Below, piece after piece: positions 24,689-32,769 of a DNA stretch of 64,000 bases; positions within the stretch are counted from its first letter, which is position 1, and every line of letters starts with the position of its first letter. The DNA is from an uncultured Clostridia bacterium (lineage in GTDB: Bacteria > Bacillota > Clostridia > Christensenellales > UBA1242): the NCBI GenBank assembly GCA_934747765.1, contig CAKVGZ010000002.1, positions 1-64,000 of the forward strand, written 5' to 3'. The notes below the pieces were generated by a model, which saw nothing but the letters and a program-made list of their open reading frames with translations, was not told the origin of the DNA and ran no database searches. The position numbers and the translations under genes are program-made.

Positions 24689-25693
24689 TTATACGCCAGG
24701 TTTTTTCTTGTCTACCCCAGCAATTGAATTTCTCATTGCAGTGTCAGAATTCAAATTTTGAATTTTGTAATAATCCATAACTCCAAGTTTTCCGCTTTTG
24801 ATGGCGTCAGCCATAGCTTTTGGAACTTCTGCTTCGGCTGCAAGCACCATTGCTTTCATTTCTTGAGTTTTTGCTTTCATTTCTTGTTCAATAGCATTTG
24901 CCATTGCTTTTCTTTCTTCTGCCTTTGATTGAGCGATGGCCTTTTGAGCTTCCGCCTTGTCGATGTCAAGTTTAGCCCCAATGTTTTGTCCAACATCAAT
25001 GTCGGCCATTTCAATTGACAAGATTTCGTAGGCAGTTGAAACGTCCAAACCTTTGTTCAAAACTGTTTTAGAAATCAAATCTGGATTTTCCAAAACTTCG
25101 GTGTGAGTAAGCGCAGAACCAACGGTTGTGACAATTCCTTCGCCAACACGAGCCAAAATTGTTTCTTCACCAGCTCCTCTAACAAGACGAGGAAGGTTCG
25201 ATCTCAATGTCACTTTAGCTTTAACTCTAAGTTCAATTCCGTCTTTCGCAATAGCCGAAATCCAATCAGTTTGAATAACGATAGGTGTAACACACATTTT
25301 AACCGCTTTTGCAACATCACGACCAGCAAGGTCAATTGCTTTTGCTTGGTCAACTGAAAGAGGAAGTTTGGCACTGTGAGCCGAAATTAAAGCAACAATA
25401 ACTTTTTCAATGTCACCGCCTGCCATGTAGTGTGTTTCAAGGTCAACAATGTCAATGTCAATTCCCGCTTTTTTTGCTTGGATGTAGGCAGAAACAATTG
25501 GAGCAACTTTAACACGTCTTAATCTCATTCCAATCAAACGCCCCATCGAAACGTGTGCTCCCGAAACAAGAGCAACAAACCATTGTTTTATAGGGACCAA
25601 ACTTAAGATAACAATTGCAACAACAGCCAAAACACTGAGCACAGCAATCAAAACAATCATTCCTGCAGAAAGTCCTAAGAAACTCATATTCAT
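24689..25693 (-). CDS. floA: FloA-type flotillin
   Basis: 334 aa from the ATG at 25693, five bases after GGAGGT. A hydrophobic N-terminal hairpin anchor (about 8-30) is followed by the SPFH domain. A C-terminal Ala/Glu/Lys-rich coiled coil ('AEERKAMANAIEQEMKA') completes it. FloA organises membrane microdomains in Bacillota. It is coupled to nfeD: the nfeD stop is one base before the floA ATG. Confidence 0.93.
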   Translation of the reverse strand: MNMSFLGLSAGMIVLIAVLSVLAVVAIVILSLVPIKQWFVALVSGAHVSMGRLIGMRLRRVKVAPIVSAYIQAKKAGIDIDIVDLETHYMAGGDIEKVIVALISAHSAKLPLSVDQAKAIDLAGRDVAKAVKMCVTPIVIQTDWISAIAKDGIELRVKAKVTLRSNLPRLVRGAGEETILARVGEGIVTTVGSALTHTEVLENPDLISKTVLNKGLDVSTAYEILSIEMADIDVGQNIGAKLDIDKAEAQKAIAQSKAEERKAMANAIEQEMKAKTQEMKAMVLAAEAEVPKAMADAIKSGKLGVMDYYKIQNLNSDTAMRNSIAGVDKKKPGV

Positions 25694-25694
25694 A

Positions 25695-26219
25695 TTATAC
25701 CTCCACCTTTTCAATAATAATTTGATTTCCTTCAACGTCAATAACTTTTATAACGTTGTTTTTGTCAAGAGATTCGCCGTTTGTTATTCCGTCATAAATT
25801 TTGTCGTCAATCATAAATCTTCCCGAGGGAGTGAAATCGGTAACTGCAACACCTCTTTGACCAATCAAAACTTTGTATTTGTTTTTTTCTTTGTCGGCAA
25901 AATCCTTTGGAACAGCAGTTCGCTTTTCAACAAATGGCGTTTTGCTTATGAGCCCAAATCGTGCTGAGCGGATGAACACTAAAAATAGTATAAGTATTAC
26001 AACAAAGAATAATACAACTAAGAATAATGAACTAGCAACAGACTTGGTCAAAATTCCGTTTGCAATAATTCCTCCCGCAATAGCAAGAAGCCCCGTTATT
26101 CCAAAAAATCCAAATCCGGGCACTAAACATTCAATAAATAAGAACACAACGCCAACAATAAGTGGAACATATATGTACCACTGCATCGTAACGAAAGCGT
26201 TCGCTATTTCTTGCCACAT
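25695..26219 (-). CDS. NfeD-like membrane protein
   Basis: 174 aa. Three transmembrane segments (about 15-33, 37-55, 60-86) are followed by the C-terminal OB fold ('LIGQRGVAVTDFTPSGRFMIDDKIYDG'). NfeD proteins are the regular partners of flotillins, and the pairing with floA is the standard arrangement. AGGAGGG site before the ATG. A promoter followed by a terminator-like hairpin lies upstream. Confidence 0.9.
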   Translation of the reverse strand: MWQEIANAFVTMQWYIYVPLIVGVVFLFIECLVPGFGFFGITGLLAIAGGIIANGILTKSVASSLFLVVLFFVVILILFLVFIRSARFGLISKTPFVEKRTAVPKDFADKEKNKYKVLIGQRGVAVTDFTPSGRFMIDDKIYDGITNGESLDKNNVIKVIDVEGNQIIIEKVEV

Positions 26220-26294
26220 ACTTTCCCCCTCCTACTTCGTTTTTATTATAACATATATGTTTTTAAAATGGAATAGTTTTTTTAAGATATTTAT

Positions 26295-26370
26295 AAAAAA
26301 AAGGAGAAGAGAGTAAAAAATTATAAAACACTCTCTTCATATGGAAACAAATTATTGGGGGTTGCTTCCG
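26295..26370 (-). ncRNA. Candidate ~75-nt small RNA or attenuated leader before nfeD
   Basis: On the minus strand TTGACA (26400-26405), 17-bp spacer and TAGTAT (26377-26382) predict a start near 26370. The transcript would have a first imperfect hairpin (GGAAgCAA...TTGtTTCC). A nine-bp terminator stem GAAGAGAGT/ACTCTCTTC (26306-26314/26330-26338) follows, then CCT and eight U, ending near 26295. nfeD starts 75 bases further on. Confidence 0.5.
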
Positions 26371-26376
26371 AGGAAT

Positions 26377-26405
26377 ATACTATCACAAATCAAGTTAACT
26401 GTCAA
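26377..26405 (-). promoter_or_regulatory. Promoter upstream of nfeD-floA
   Basis: TTGACA-N17-TAGTAT on the minus strand, driving the candidate small RNA and, by read-through, nfeD-floA. Confidence 0.75.
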
Positions 26406-26439
26406 TATTAAAAACTTTTTTTGTGCAAATTAACCATAT

Positions 26440-27330
26440 TTATTTTTGTTCGCGCTTGAAATAAAACAAATATTGTTGGATGTATCCCGAAAGATTTCCA
26501 AATTTTTTAACTAACTTCTTTGAAATTTTCTCTCTCGAGATTTTATCACAATCGGTCATTTCAAAATATATTTTTTCAATCCAGGTGTCAACAGGAAAAA
26601 CGTCAAGCCGATTAAGAGAAAATAATAAAACACATTCTCCAACTTTTCGCCCAACACCTTTGTAATTTGTTAAGTTTTTCAGCAACTCTTCTGTGCTATA
26701 TTCATCTTTCAAAACACTTTCAAATTTGTTGATGGTGCTAACTAAGTATGGTGCGCGATAACCAGCACCAATTTTTTTGAAATATGATTCCTCCAACTTT
26801 TGTAGGTCGTTTTGCGTTGGAAAACTGTAAAACTTTTCTTTCTTCAATATATCACAGATTTCACTGACTTCACTTTTAGCTGGTACAATCTCTTTTCCAT
26901 TCTCTCGCCTAAGAGTTTCAAGTGAGTTGGTGAATCTTTTGATGTTGTTGTTCGCGGAAAAGATAAATGATATTAAAGTTTCGAAAACCTCTTGCTTTAA
27001 AATTCTGATTCCATTCCCAAAAGTAAGCGCTTTTTTAACAATATTTTTGTTGAACCCCTCAAAATCCATTTGCAAAATGTCATTTTGAATTTTTTTATAA
27101 TCTGTTTCAAGGTCAAAAAATTTAACAAAAAATTCAACATCCCCACTTAAAATTTCAATAACGTACTTCCCGTTTTCAAAATAAAGAACCGCAAGTTTAT
27201 CGCCAGGATATACAAAATAAAATTGACCAATTTTTCTATACGAGAAAATTTGCCCACATTCCAAAATCTCTTGTGGCGAAAATTCCTTGCACTCAACAAT
27301 AATTTTGTTTTTACAAACTGAATAATTCAT
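26440..27330 (-). CDS. OGG1-type 8-oxoguanine DNA glycosylase/lyase
   Basis: 296 aa from the ATG at 27330. The N-terminal OGG domain ('ECGQIFSYRKI') precedes an HhH-GPD core. 'YKGVGRKVGECVLLFSL' supplies the helix-hairpin-helix and catalytic Lys, and 'FPVDTWIEK' the catalytic Asp. It removes oxidised guanine from DNA. No Shine-Dalgarno; TATAAT lies six bases before the ATG, suggesting a leaderless message. Monocistronic. Confidence 0.9.
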   Translation of the reverse strand: MNYSVCKNKIIVECKEFSPQEILECGQIFSYRKIGQFYFVYPGDKLAVLYFENGKYVIEILSGDVEFFVKFFDLETDYKKIQNDILQMDFEGFNKNIVKKALTFGNGIRILKQEVFETLISFIFSANNNIKRFTNSLETLRRENGKEIVPAKSEVSEICDILKKEKFYSFPTQNDLQKLEESYFKKIGAGYRAPYLVSTINKFESVLKDEYSTEELLKNLTNYKGVGRKVGECVLLFSLNRLDVFPVDTWIEKIYFEMTDCDKISREKISKKLVKKFGNLSGYIQQYLFYFKREQK

Positions 27331-27343
27331 GAACACATTATAA

Positions 27344-27376
27344 CATAAAAAAAACGGAATTAAATCCGTTTTTTAT
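27344..27376. terminator. Terminator after rpmA
   Basis: AAAACGGA/TCCGTTTT (27351-27372) with A and T runs on the two sides; minus-strand use follows rplU-prp-rpmA. Confidence 0.75.
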
Positions 27377-27651
27377 TATTCTTCGATTATGCTAACCAAT
27401 TTTTTGCTTCCACTCTTAGAAAATTTAACTTTCCCGTCTTTAAGAGCAAAAAGTGTGTAATCTTTTCCTAAACCAACATTGTTACCAGGATAAACCTTTG
27501 TTCCACGTTGACGAATAATGATTGACCCAGCAAGAACAAATTGTCCGTCAGAAGCTTTAACTCCAAGACGTTTTGAGTTACTGTCTCTTCCGTTCTTAGT
27601 TGAACCGCCACCTTTTTTATGAGCAAAAAGTTGAATATTAATAAATTTCAT
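27376..27651 (-). CDS. rpmA: Ribosomal protein L27 with cleavable N-terminal extension
   Basis: 91 aa. It starts MKFINIQLFA|HKKGGGSTKNGRD. The Bacillota-type extension ending in QLFA must be cut by Prp so that the mature N-terminus can reach the peptidyl-transferase centre. The body is typical L27 ('SKRLGVKASDGQ', 'RQRGTKVYPGNNVG'). Its start overlaps the end of prp by 14 bases. Confidence 0.97.
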   Translation of the reverse strand: MKFINIQLFAHKKGGGSTKNGRDSNSKRLGVKASDGQFVLAGSIIIRQRGTKVYPGNNVGLGKDYTLFALKDGKVKFSKSGSKKLVSIIEE

Positions 27652-27979
27652 CTTTTACCTCCAATTTAACATACTTTTTAAATTGCTTTTCAATGTCGCA
27701 AATTGTGCGTCTGAAAGTTTCAAAAAAAACTTGCGCCTTTTCAATTTCAGATTCTTCAATAGACTTTGAAAGCATAAACTTTAATACTGCTTTTTTTTCA
27801 TCAATTCTTAAATCAGATTTTATGTTCAAAACTTCTTTAATTCCAACAACTGTTTGTTGCGAAGAAGTGGAAACTGCAGAGCAAACAATGTCCCGACCAA
27901 AATCGTCATAACCACTGTGCCCAGAGACCTCAAATCCGATTATAAAATTTTTGAATTTATATAATGTAATTTTTGTCAT
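27638..27979 (-). CDS. prp: Prp, cysteine protease for L27 maturation
   Basis: 113 aa. 'FEVSGHSGYDDFGRDIVCSAVST' in two pieces gives the catalytic His (GHSGY) and Cys (IVCSAVS) of the Prp/YsxB family. It removes the L27 extension. The gene sits between rplU and rpmA as in other Bacillota, and its start overlaps the rplU stop (TAATG). Confidence 0.95.
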   Translation of the reverse strand: MTKITLYKFKNFIIGFEVSGHSGYDDFGRDIVCSAVSTSSQQTVVGIKEVLNIKSDLRIDEKKAVLKFMLSKSIEESEIEKAQVFFETFRRTICDIEKQFKKYVKLEVKDEIY

Positions 27980-28284
27980 TATTTTATAGCCAATATTTTC
28001 AATTTTGTATAAGGTTGTCTGTGACCTTGTTTTTTACGTTCGTTTTTCTTAGCTTTATATTTGAAAACAAGAATCTTGTCACCTTTTCCGTGTTCAACAA
28101 CTTCTGCTTCGCAAACAGCATCGCTCAAGATAGGGTTGCCAGCTTTAACGTTTTCATTGTCAGAAATCATCAAAACATCAAGTTTAATTTTGTCCCCAAC
28201 GTTGCGTTCAATTTTTTCAACAGAAATTTCTTGTCCAACAACAACTTTGTATTGTTTTCCGCCAGTTTGAACAATTGCAAACAT
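27979..28284 (-). CDS. rplU: Ribosomal protein L21
   Basis: 101 aa, normal length. Starts MFAIVQTGGKQYKV and ends with the basic 'KKNERKKQGHRQPYTKLKI' RNA-binding segment. First gene of rplU-prp-rpmA, behind a structured leader with its own promoter. Confidence 0.97.
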   Translation of the reverse strand: MFAIVQTGGKQYKVVVGQEISVEKIERNVGDKIKLDVLMISDNENVKAGNPILSDAVCEAEVVEHGKGDKILVFKYKAKKNERKKQGHRQPYTKLKILAIK

Positions 28285-28372
28285 AATTTACCTCCTCTAA
28301 CCAAACTCGCTTTTGTGGTGGCGCCAAAGCGCGAACTTAAAACAAAAAACCACTTCAATGCGGCACTGGGAA
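28285..28372 (-). promoter_or_regulatory. L21 leader RNA (candidate autoregulatory)
   Basis: About 85 bases between the predicted start and the rplU ATG hold complementary blocks (CGCGCTTTGGCGCC, CCACTTC/GAAGTGG). Leaders of this kind before rplU are known regulatory structures in Bacillota. Called from position and folding potential, not from a covariance search. Confidence 0.55.
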
Positions 28373-28373
28373 T

Positions 28374-28402
28374 AATTTAGCACAAAACAGAGTTTTTGTC
28401 AA
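28374..28402 (-). promoter_or_regulatory. Promoter of rplU-prp-rpmA
   Basis: TTGACA (28397-28402), 17-bp spacer, TAAATT (28374-28379) on the minus strand. Confidence 0.75.
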
Positions 28403-28413
28403 CAAATTTGGAA

Positions 28414-28438
28414 TAAAAAAAGACCGATTATTCAGCCT
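28414..28438 (-). terminator. Terminator after rpmF
   Basis: Seven-pair hairpin with two G-U pairs (AGGCTGA/TCGGTCT on the minus strand) followed by seven U. Confidence 0.55.
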
Positions 28439-28625
28439 TTTTTTCTTTTTTATCTTCAATAACTTTTTTGCCATCATAACTTCCGCATTTTTTGCAAACC
28501 TTGTGTGGAACTTTAAGTTCGTGGCAAGTTGGACATTCAACTAATGTTGGAGCAACAACTTTGAAGTTTGATGAATTTCTCGAATTTCTTCTAGCTTTTG
28601 AAACTTTACGCTTTGGAACTGCCAT
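28428..28625 (-). CDS. rpmF: Ribosomal protein L32, zinc form
   Basis: 65 aa. 'MAVPKRKVSKARRNSRNS' N-terminus and a CPTC...CKKC zinc ribbon define the zinc-binding L32. GGAGGAAG site. Monocistronic with its own terminator. Confidence 0.96.
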   Translation of the reverse strand: MAVPKRKVSKARRNSRNSSNFKVVAPTLVECPTCHELKVPHKVCKKCGSYDGKKVIEDKKEKKAE

Positions 28626-28705
28626 TTTTCTTCCTCCTAATTTTTTCTTAATCTTGCTATGCTATTATAGCATAAAAAGCCTTTTTGTCAACTTATTTTT
28701 CAAAA

Positions 28706-29902
28706 TTATGAAATTAAATTGACAGTATCTCTTGCAATAACAAGTTCTTCGTTTGTTGGTATTCTGTAAACCTTAACTTTTGATGTTGGCTTTGAAAGTT
28801 CTTCAATAGTTCCTCTAGGAATTGTAAGGTTCTTTTCCTTGTCGAACTCAATTCCAAGATATTCCATGTTCTCCATGCAAAGTTCTCTCAAATCTTCTTG
28901 ATTTTCACCAATTCCGCCAGTGAACACAATTGCATCAACACCGTTTAAAAGCGCTGCATATCCACCAATGTATTTTTTAATTCTGTGTGCCATCATTGGA
29001 ACAACAAGTTTGGCTCTTTCGTTGCCGTTCTTCCCAGCCTCGTTCAAATCTCTCATGTCGCTTGAAACACCAGAAATTCCAAGAGCGCCACATTTTTTGT
29101 TGAAATAGTTGGCAATTTCTTCACCTTTCAAATTTTCTTTTTCAGAAATGAAAGAAACAACTGATGCATCAACGTCGCCACTTCTTGTGCCCATGATAAG
29201 ACCTTCAAGAGGTGTGAACCCCATTGATGTGTCAATGCTGTGCCCGTCTTTGACCGCTGCCACACTTGAACCGTTGCCCAAATGAACAGTTATAATTTTC
29301 AAATCTTCAACAGGTCTGTTCATAATTCTAGCAACTTCGTTTGAAACAAATTTGTGACTTGTTCCATGGAATCCATATCTTCTAACTTTCCAATCAGTGT
29401 ATGCTTCGTAAGGAATTGCGTAAAGGAACGCTTCTTTTGGCATTTGTGCATGGAATGCTGTGTCAAAAACAGCAACTTGAGGAGCATCTGGAAGCACCTC
29501 TTTGCAAGCCAAAATTCCTTGGATGTTTGCAGGCATGTGAAGTGGGCCGAGAGGTTTCAAATCTTCAAGATTTTTCATAACTGCGTCTGTCACAACAACT
29601 GAATCTTTGTAAATTTCTCCACCGTGCAAAACTCTGTGGCCAACAGCAGAAATTTCGTTAAGACTTGAAATGACGCCATAATCTTTGCTTGTTAAGAGCC
29701 TTAAAACTTGCTCTATTGCTTGGTTGTGGTTGTCCAATTGTTCTTCAATTTTTACTGATTGATTTGCGAATTTGTGTTCAGTGAAAGAACCTGGAATTCC
29801 AATTTTTTGACAGTTCCCTTTTGCCAAAACATATTCGTTGTCCATGTCAAAAAGTTGATATTTGAGTGAACTGCTTCCTGCGTTAATAACTAAAACTTTC
29901 AT
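28706..29902 (-). CDS. ackA: Acetate kinase
   Basis: 398 aa, full length. 'VINAGSSSLKYQLFD' at the N-terminus, 'HRVLHGG', 'FDTAFHAQMP', 'HLGNGSS' and 'FTGGIGEN' are the ASKHA/acetate-kinase signatures. It makes ATP from acetyl phosphate in fermentation; pta is not in the window. AAGGAGAA site. A promoter and a perfect hairpin lie in the upstream region. Confidence 0.98.
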   Translation of the reverse strand: MKVLVINAGSSSLKYQLFDMDNEYVLAKGNCQKIGIPGSFTEHKFANQSVKIEEQLDNHNQAIEQVLRLLTSKDYGVISSLNEISAVGHRVLHGGEIYKDSVVVTDAVMKNLEDLKPLGPLHMPANIQGILACKEVLPDAPQVAVFDTAFHAQMPKEAFLYAIPYEAYTDWKVRRYGFHGTSHKFVSNEVARIMNRPVEDLKIITVHLGNGSSVAAVKDGHSIDTSMGFTPLEGLIMGTRSGDVDASVVSFISEKENLKGEEIANYFNKKCGALGISGVSSDMRDLNEAGKNGNERAKLVVPMMAHRIKKYIGGYAALLNGVDAIVFTGGIGENQEDLRELCMENMEYLGIEFDKEKNLTIPRGTIEELSKPTSKVKVYRIPTNEELVIARDTVNLIS

Positions 29903-29926
29903 TTTTTCTCCTTAAAATTAAATTTG

Positions 29927-29985
29927 CCAACATCATTGGCAAATTCACATGGTTCTATAATAACGTTCATCAAAAAATATGTCAA
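29927..29985 (-). promoter_or_regulatory. ackA promoter and 5'-UTR hairpin
   Basis: TTGACA (29980-29985), 17-bp spacer, TATTAT (29957-29962) on the minus strand. The message then begins with a hairpin AATTTGCCA/TGGCAAATT (about 29927-29951) that is not followed by a U run, so it may be an operator or mRNA-stability element. Confidence 0.65.
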
Positions 29986-30109
29986 GCGTCTGAGCAAAAA
30001 ACCCATAACTTTTTTGCTGTGTAAAAAGTTTTAAAAAGAATCAAAAATTTTATAAAATTGTTTATTATTTTTGTGTTTTTGATTTATAATAATCAAAAAA
30101 GGAGAAAAA

Positions 30110-30895
30110 ATGAAAAAAATAGCAATAGTAACTGGCGCATCTTCTGGAATTGGAAAAGAATTTGCAAAACAAATAGATTCCTATGGTTTTGATGAAATTT
30201 GGGGAATTGCACTCGACCAAGAAGGTCTTGATGCTTTAAAAAATGAAAACACAACACCAGTTGTTCCTTTGGCACTGGATTTGACAGATAATGAAAGTTT
30301 CGAACTTTTAACAGAAAAGTTGAAAAAAGAAAATCCTTCAGTTGAGCTTTTAATACACTGTAGCGGATTTGGAAAATTTGGAAGATATGATGAAATTCCT
30401 CTCGAAGCTTCATGTAATATGATTGATTTGAATTGCAAAGGAACTGTCAAAATAACAGAGCTTGTTCTTCCATACATCCCAAAAAAAGGAAGAATAGTTG
30501 AGATTTCATCGATTTCTGCGTTCGCTCCAATTCCTTATGTCAATGTTTATGCTGCAACAAAAGCATTTTTGAAAAGTTATTCAATATCTCTAGGTGAAGA
30601 ACTTAAACCAAGAAAAATTTCAGTCACCTGTGTTTGCCCTTATTGGACAAAAACTCAATTTTTTAACCGTGCAAAAACAACAGAACACGATGTTATAACA
30701 TACTATCAAGTCATGTACGATGCAAAAAAAGTTGTTAGATATGCTCTAAAATGTGCAAAAAAGAGAAAAATGTTCTCACTTTACGGAACAACAACAAAAT
30801 TTATGGCTTTCTTAACAAGAATAATCCCAACAAAAATGTTTCTTTCCATTTGGCGCAAACAACAAAATTTCAAGAAAAAATATTGGAAAAAATAA
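30110..30895 (+). CDS. Short-chain dehydrogenase/reductase
   Basis: 261 aa. TGASSGIG cofactor motif at residue 9, active-site Ser ('EISSISA', about 138) and YAATK (Tyr and Lys about 149/153). The C-terminal extension is basic and hydrophobic ('KFMAFLTRIIPTKMFLSIW'), possibly membrane-associating. Substrate cannot be told. AAAGGAG site; monocistronic between two hairpins. Confidence 0.92.
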   Translation: MKKIAIVTGASSGIGKEFAKQIDSYGFDEIWGIALDQEGLDALKNENTTPVVPLALDLTDNESFELLTEKLKKENPSVELLIHCSGFGKFGRYDEIPLEASCNMIDLNCKGTVKITELVLPYIPKKGRIVEISSISAFAPIPYVNVYAATKAFLKSYSISLGEELKPRKISVTCVCPYWTKTQFFNRAKTTEHDVITYYQVMYDAKKVVRYALKCAKKRKMFSLYGTTTKFMAFLTRIIPTKMFLSIWRKQQNFKKKYWKK

Positions 30896-30896
30896 T

Positions 30897-30922
30897 AAAA
30901 CAGAGCGATTAGCTCTGTTTTT
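30897..30922. terminator. Bidirectional terminator
   Basis: AAAACAGAGC/GCTCTGTTTTT between the SDR and XRE genes. Confidence 0.85.
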
Positions 30923-31128
30923 CATTCAAATAGTTCGTTTGGTGTTATATCAAATTCGCAACAAATTTTTATTATTATAACTGTTGGCACAATTCGAAAA
31001 CCAGTTTCCCAGTGGCTCACTTCTTTTTGACTAACTCCAAATTTTGCACCAAACTCTTCTTGTGAAAGATGATTTTGAATTCTTAATTCTCTGATATTGC
31101 CTGCCAAGTTTTTTGTATCGTATTTCAT
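30922..31128 (-). CDS. XRE-family repressor
   Basis: 68 aa, one helix-turn-helix: 'LRIQNHLSQEEFGAKFGVSQKEVSHWETG' in pieces, followed by 'CEFDITPNELF'. Divergent from the small Cys gene at 31199. Two dyads in the shared 70-bp region are its likely operators, so it probably represses that gene and itself. Confidence 0.85.
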   Translation of the reverse strand: MKYDTKNLAGNIRELRIQNHLSQEEFGAKFGVSQKEVSHWETGFRIVPTVIIIKICCEFDITPNELFE

Positions 31129-31141
31129 ATTGCATATTTTA

Positions 31142-31192
31142 TTACTTTTTGTAGTAAAAATTCTTGACTATTACTAAAAGTAGTGATAACAT
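31142..31192 (+). promoter_or_regulatory. Promoter with two repressor dyads
   Basis: TTGACT (31164-31169), 17-bp spacer, TAACAT (31187-31192). Two similar dyads TTACTnnnnGTAGTrA lie at 31142-31157 and 31171-31186, about 29 bp apart. The second fills the spacer. The ATG at 31199 is six bases after the -10, so the message is probably leaderless. Confidence 0.7.
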
Positions 31193-31198
31193 ATCACT

Positions 31199-31381
31199 AT
31201 GGGTAATTTTTGTTCAAATATATTATGCCTTTATCATAACAATGGAAAGTGTCTTTTGAAGAACATCAGTGTTGACGAAATTGGTGTTTGCAAAGACATG
31301 ATTTTGGTTACGCTAAGTAAAGAAGTTGAGAATTTAATTAAAAACGAAACGAATAAGGCATTAAAAAATCTCGAAAAATAA
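31199..31381 (+). CDS. Small DUF1540-like Cys-containing protein
   Basis: 60 aa. Cys residues spaced as 'FCSNILCLYHNNGKCLLKNI....GVC' resemble DUF1540 metal-binding peptides of Bacillota; the helical C-terminus is charged. No Shine-Dalgarno; probable leaderless message under control of the divergent XRE repressor. Confidence 0.65.
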   Translation: MGNFCSNILCLYHNNGKCLLKNISVDEIGVCKDMILVTLSKEVENLIKNETNKALKNLEK

Positions 31382-31411
31382 ACAAAATTTGGCAAACAAT
31401 CTTAATTACAT

Positions 31412-31445
31412 AAAAAACCAGTTGGTTCGGTCAACTGGTTTTTTT
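31412..31445. terminator. Bidirectional terminator, end of str operon
   Basis: AAACCAGTTG/CAACTGGTTT with A and T runs, between tuf and the DUF1540-like gene. Confidence 0.85.
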
Positions 31446-31481
31446 AAATTAATTTTAATTGTTCGGTGATTAAAACTAACA

Positions 31482-32684
31482 TTATTTAATAATTTGTGAT
31501 ACAACACCTGAACCAACAGTTCTTCCGCCTTCACGAATAGCGAAACGAAGTCCTTGTTCGATAGCAATTGGTGTTATAAGTTTGATTGTCATGCTAACGT
31601 TATCGCCTGGCATAACCATTTCAACGCCTTGTGGAAGTTCAATTGTTCCAGTAACGTCTGTTGTTCTGAAATAGAATTGAGGTCTGTAACCATTGAAGAA
31701 TGGTGTATGACGTCCGCCTTCTTCTTTCTTAAGAACGTAAACTTCAGCTGTGAATTCTGTGTGTGGGTGAATTGAACCTGGTTTGCAGAGAACTTGTCCT
31801 CTTTCAATTTCTTGACGAGTGATTCCTCTAAGAAGAACACCAATGTTATCTCCAGCTTGAGCTTCATCAAGAAGTTTTCTAAACATTTCAACACCAGTTA
31901 CAACTGTTTGTTTTTGTGCACCAAGACCAACAATTTCAACTGTGTCACCAACTTTAACAACACCTCTTTCAACTCTACCTGTTGCAACAGTTCCACGACC
32001 TGTGATTGTGAAAACGTCTTCAACTGGCATCAAGAAAGGTTTGTCTGTTTCACGAGCTGGGTCTGGGATGTAAGAATCGATTGTGTCAAGCAATTCTTGG
32101 ATTGGTTTCAACCATTCGCTTCCCAAATCGTTTGCATCGCAAGCTTCGTTTGCTTTCAAAGCAGAACCTTTGATGATTGGAGTTGTGTCGCCAGGGAATC
32201 CATAAGATGATAATAAATCACGGATTTCCATTTCAACAAGTTCCAAGAGTTCTGGATCGTCAACTTGGTCAACTTTGTTCATGAAAACAACGATGTATGG
32301 AACACCAACTTGACGAGCAAGCAAAATGTGTTCTCTTGTTTGAGGCATTGGACCATCAGCTGCAGAAACAACCAAGATAGCGCCGTCCATTTGAGCAGCA
32401 CCAGTGATCATGTTTTTAACATAGTCAGCGTGTCCTGGGCAGTCAACGTGGGCATAGTGACGTTTCTTTGTTTTGTATTCAACGTGAGCAGTGTTGATGG
32501 TGATACCTCTTGCTTTTTCTTCTGGTGCTTTGTCGATTTCATCATATTTCATAGCATCAGCAAGTCCAAGCATACTGCTGTAACGGCAGATAGCCGCTGT
32601 TAATGTGGTCTTACCATGGTCAACGTGGCCGATCGTACCAATGTTAACGTGTGTCAAAGACCTATCAAATTTTTCCTTTGCCAT
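31482..32684 (-). CDS. tuf: Elongation factor Tu
   Basis: 400 aa, full length. GHVDHGKTTL (G1), 'ARGITI' (G2), 'DCPGHADY' (G3), 'MNKVDQVDD' (G4) and the three-domain body are clear. It carries aminoacyl-tRNA to the ribosome. AAGGAG site. Last gene of rpsL-rpsG-fusA-tuf. Confidence 0.99.
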   Translation of the reverse strand: MAKEKFDRSLTHVNIGTIGHVDHGKTTLTAAICRYSSMLGLADAMKYDEIDKAPEEKARGITINTAHVEYKTKKRHYAHVDCPGHADYVKNMITGAAQMDGAILVVSAADGPMPQTREHILLARQVGVPYIVVFMNKVDQVDDPELLELVEMEIRDLLSSYGFPGDTTPIIKGSALKANEACDANDLGSEWLKPIQELLDTIDSYIPDPARETDKPFLMPVEDVFTITGRGTVATGRVERGVVKVGDTVEIVGLGAQKQTVVTGVEMFRKLLDEAQAGDNIGVLLRGITRQEIERGQVLCKPGSIHPHTEFTAEVYVLKKEEGGRHTPFFNGYRPQFYFRTTDVTGTIELPQGVEMVMPGDNVSMTIKLITPIAIEQGLRFAIREGGRTVGSGVVSQIIK

Positions 32685-32769
32685 TTTAAATTCTCCTTAT
32701 AAAATTTTTGTATTTGTTAATACGATTGCATATTAACATATTTAAAAACATTTTGCAAACGTTTTTAAC

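Noticed and set aside
27376..27651. L27 with extra N-terminal residues as a mis-start
   Set aside because: The extension ending in QLFA is the known Prp cleavage site, and prp is the adjacent gene.
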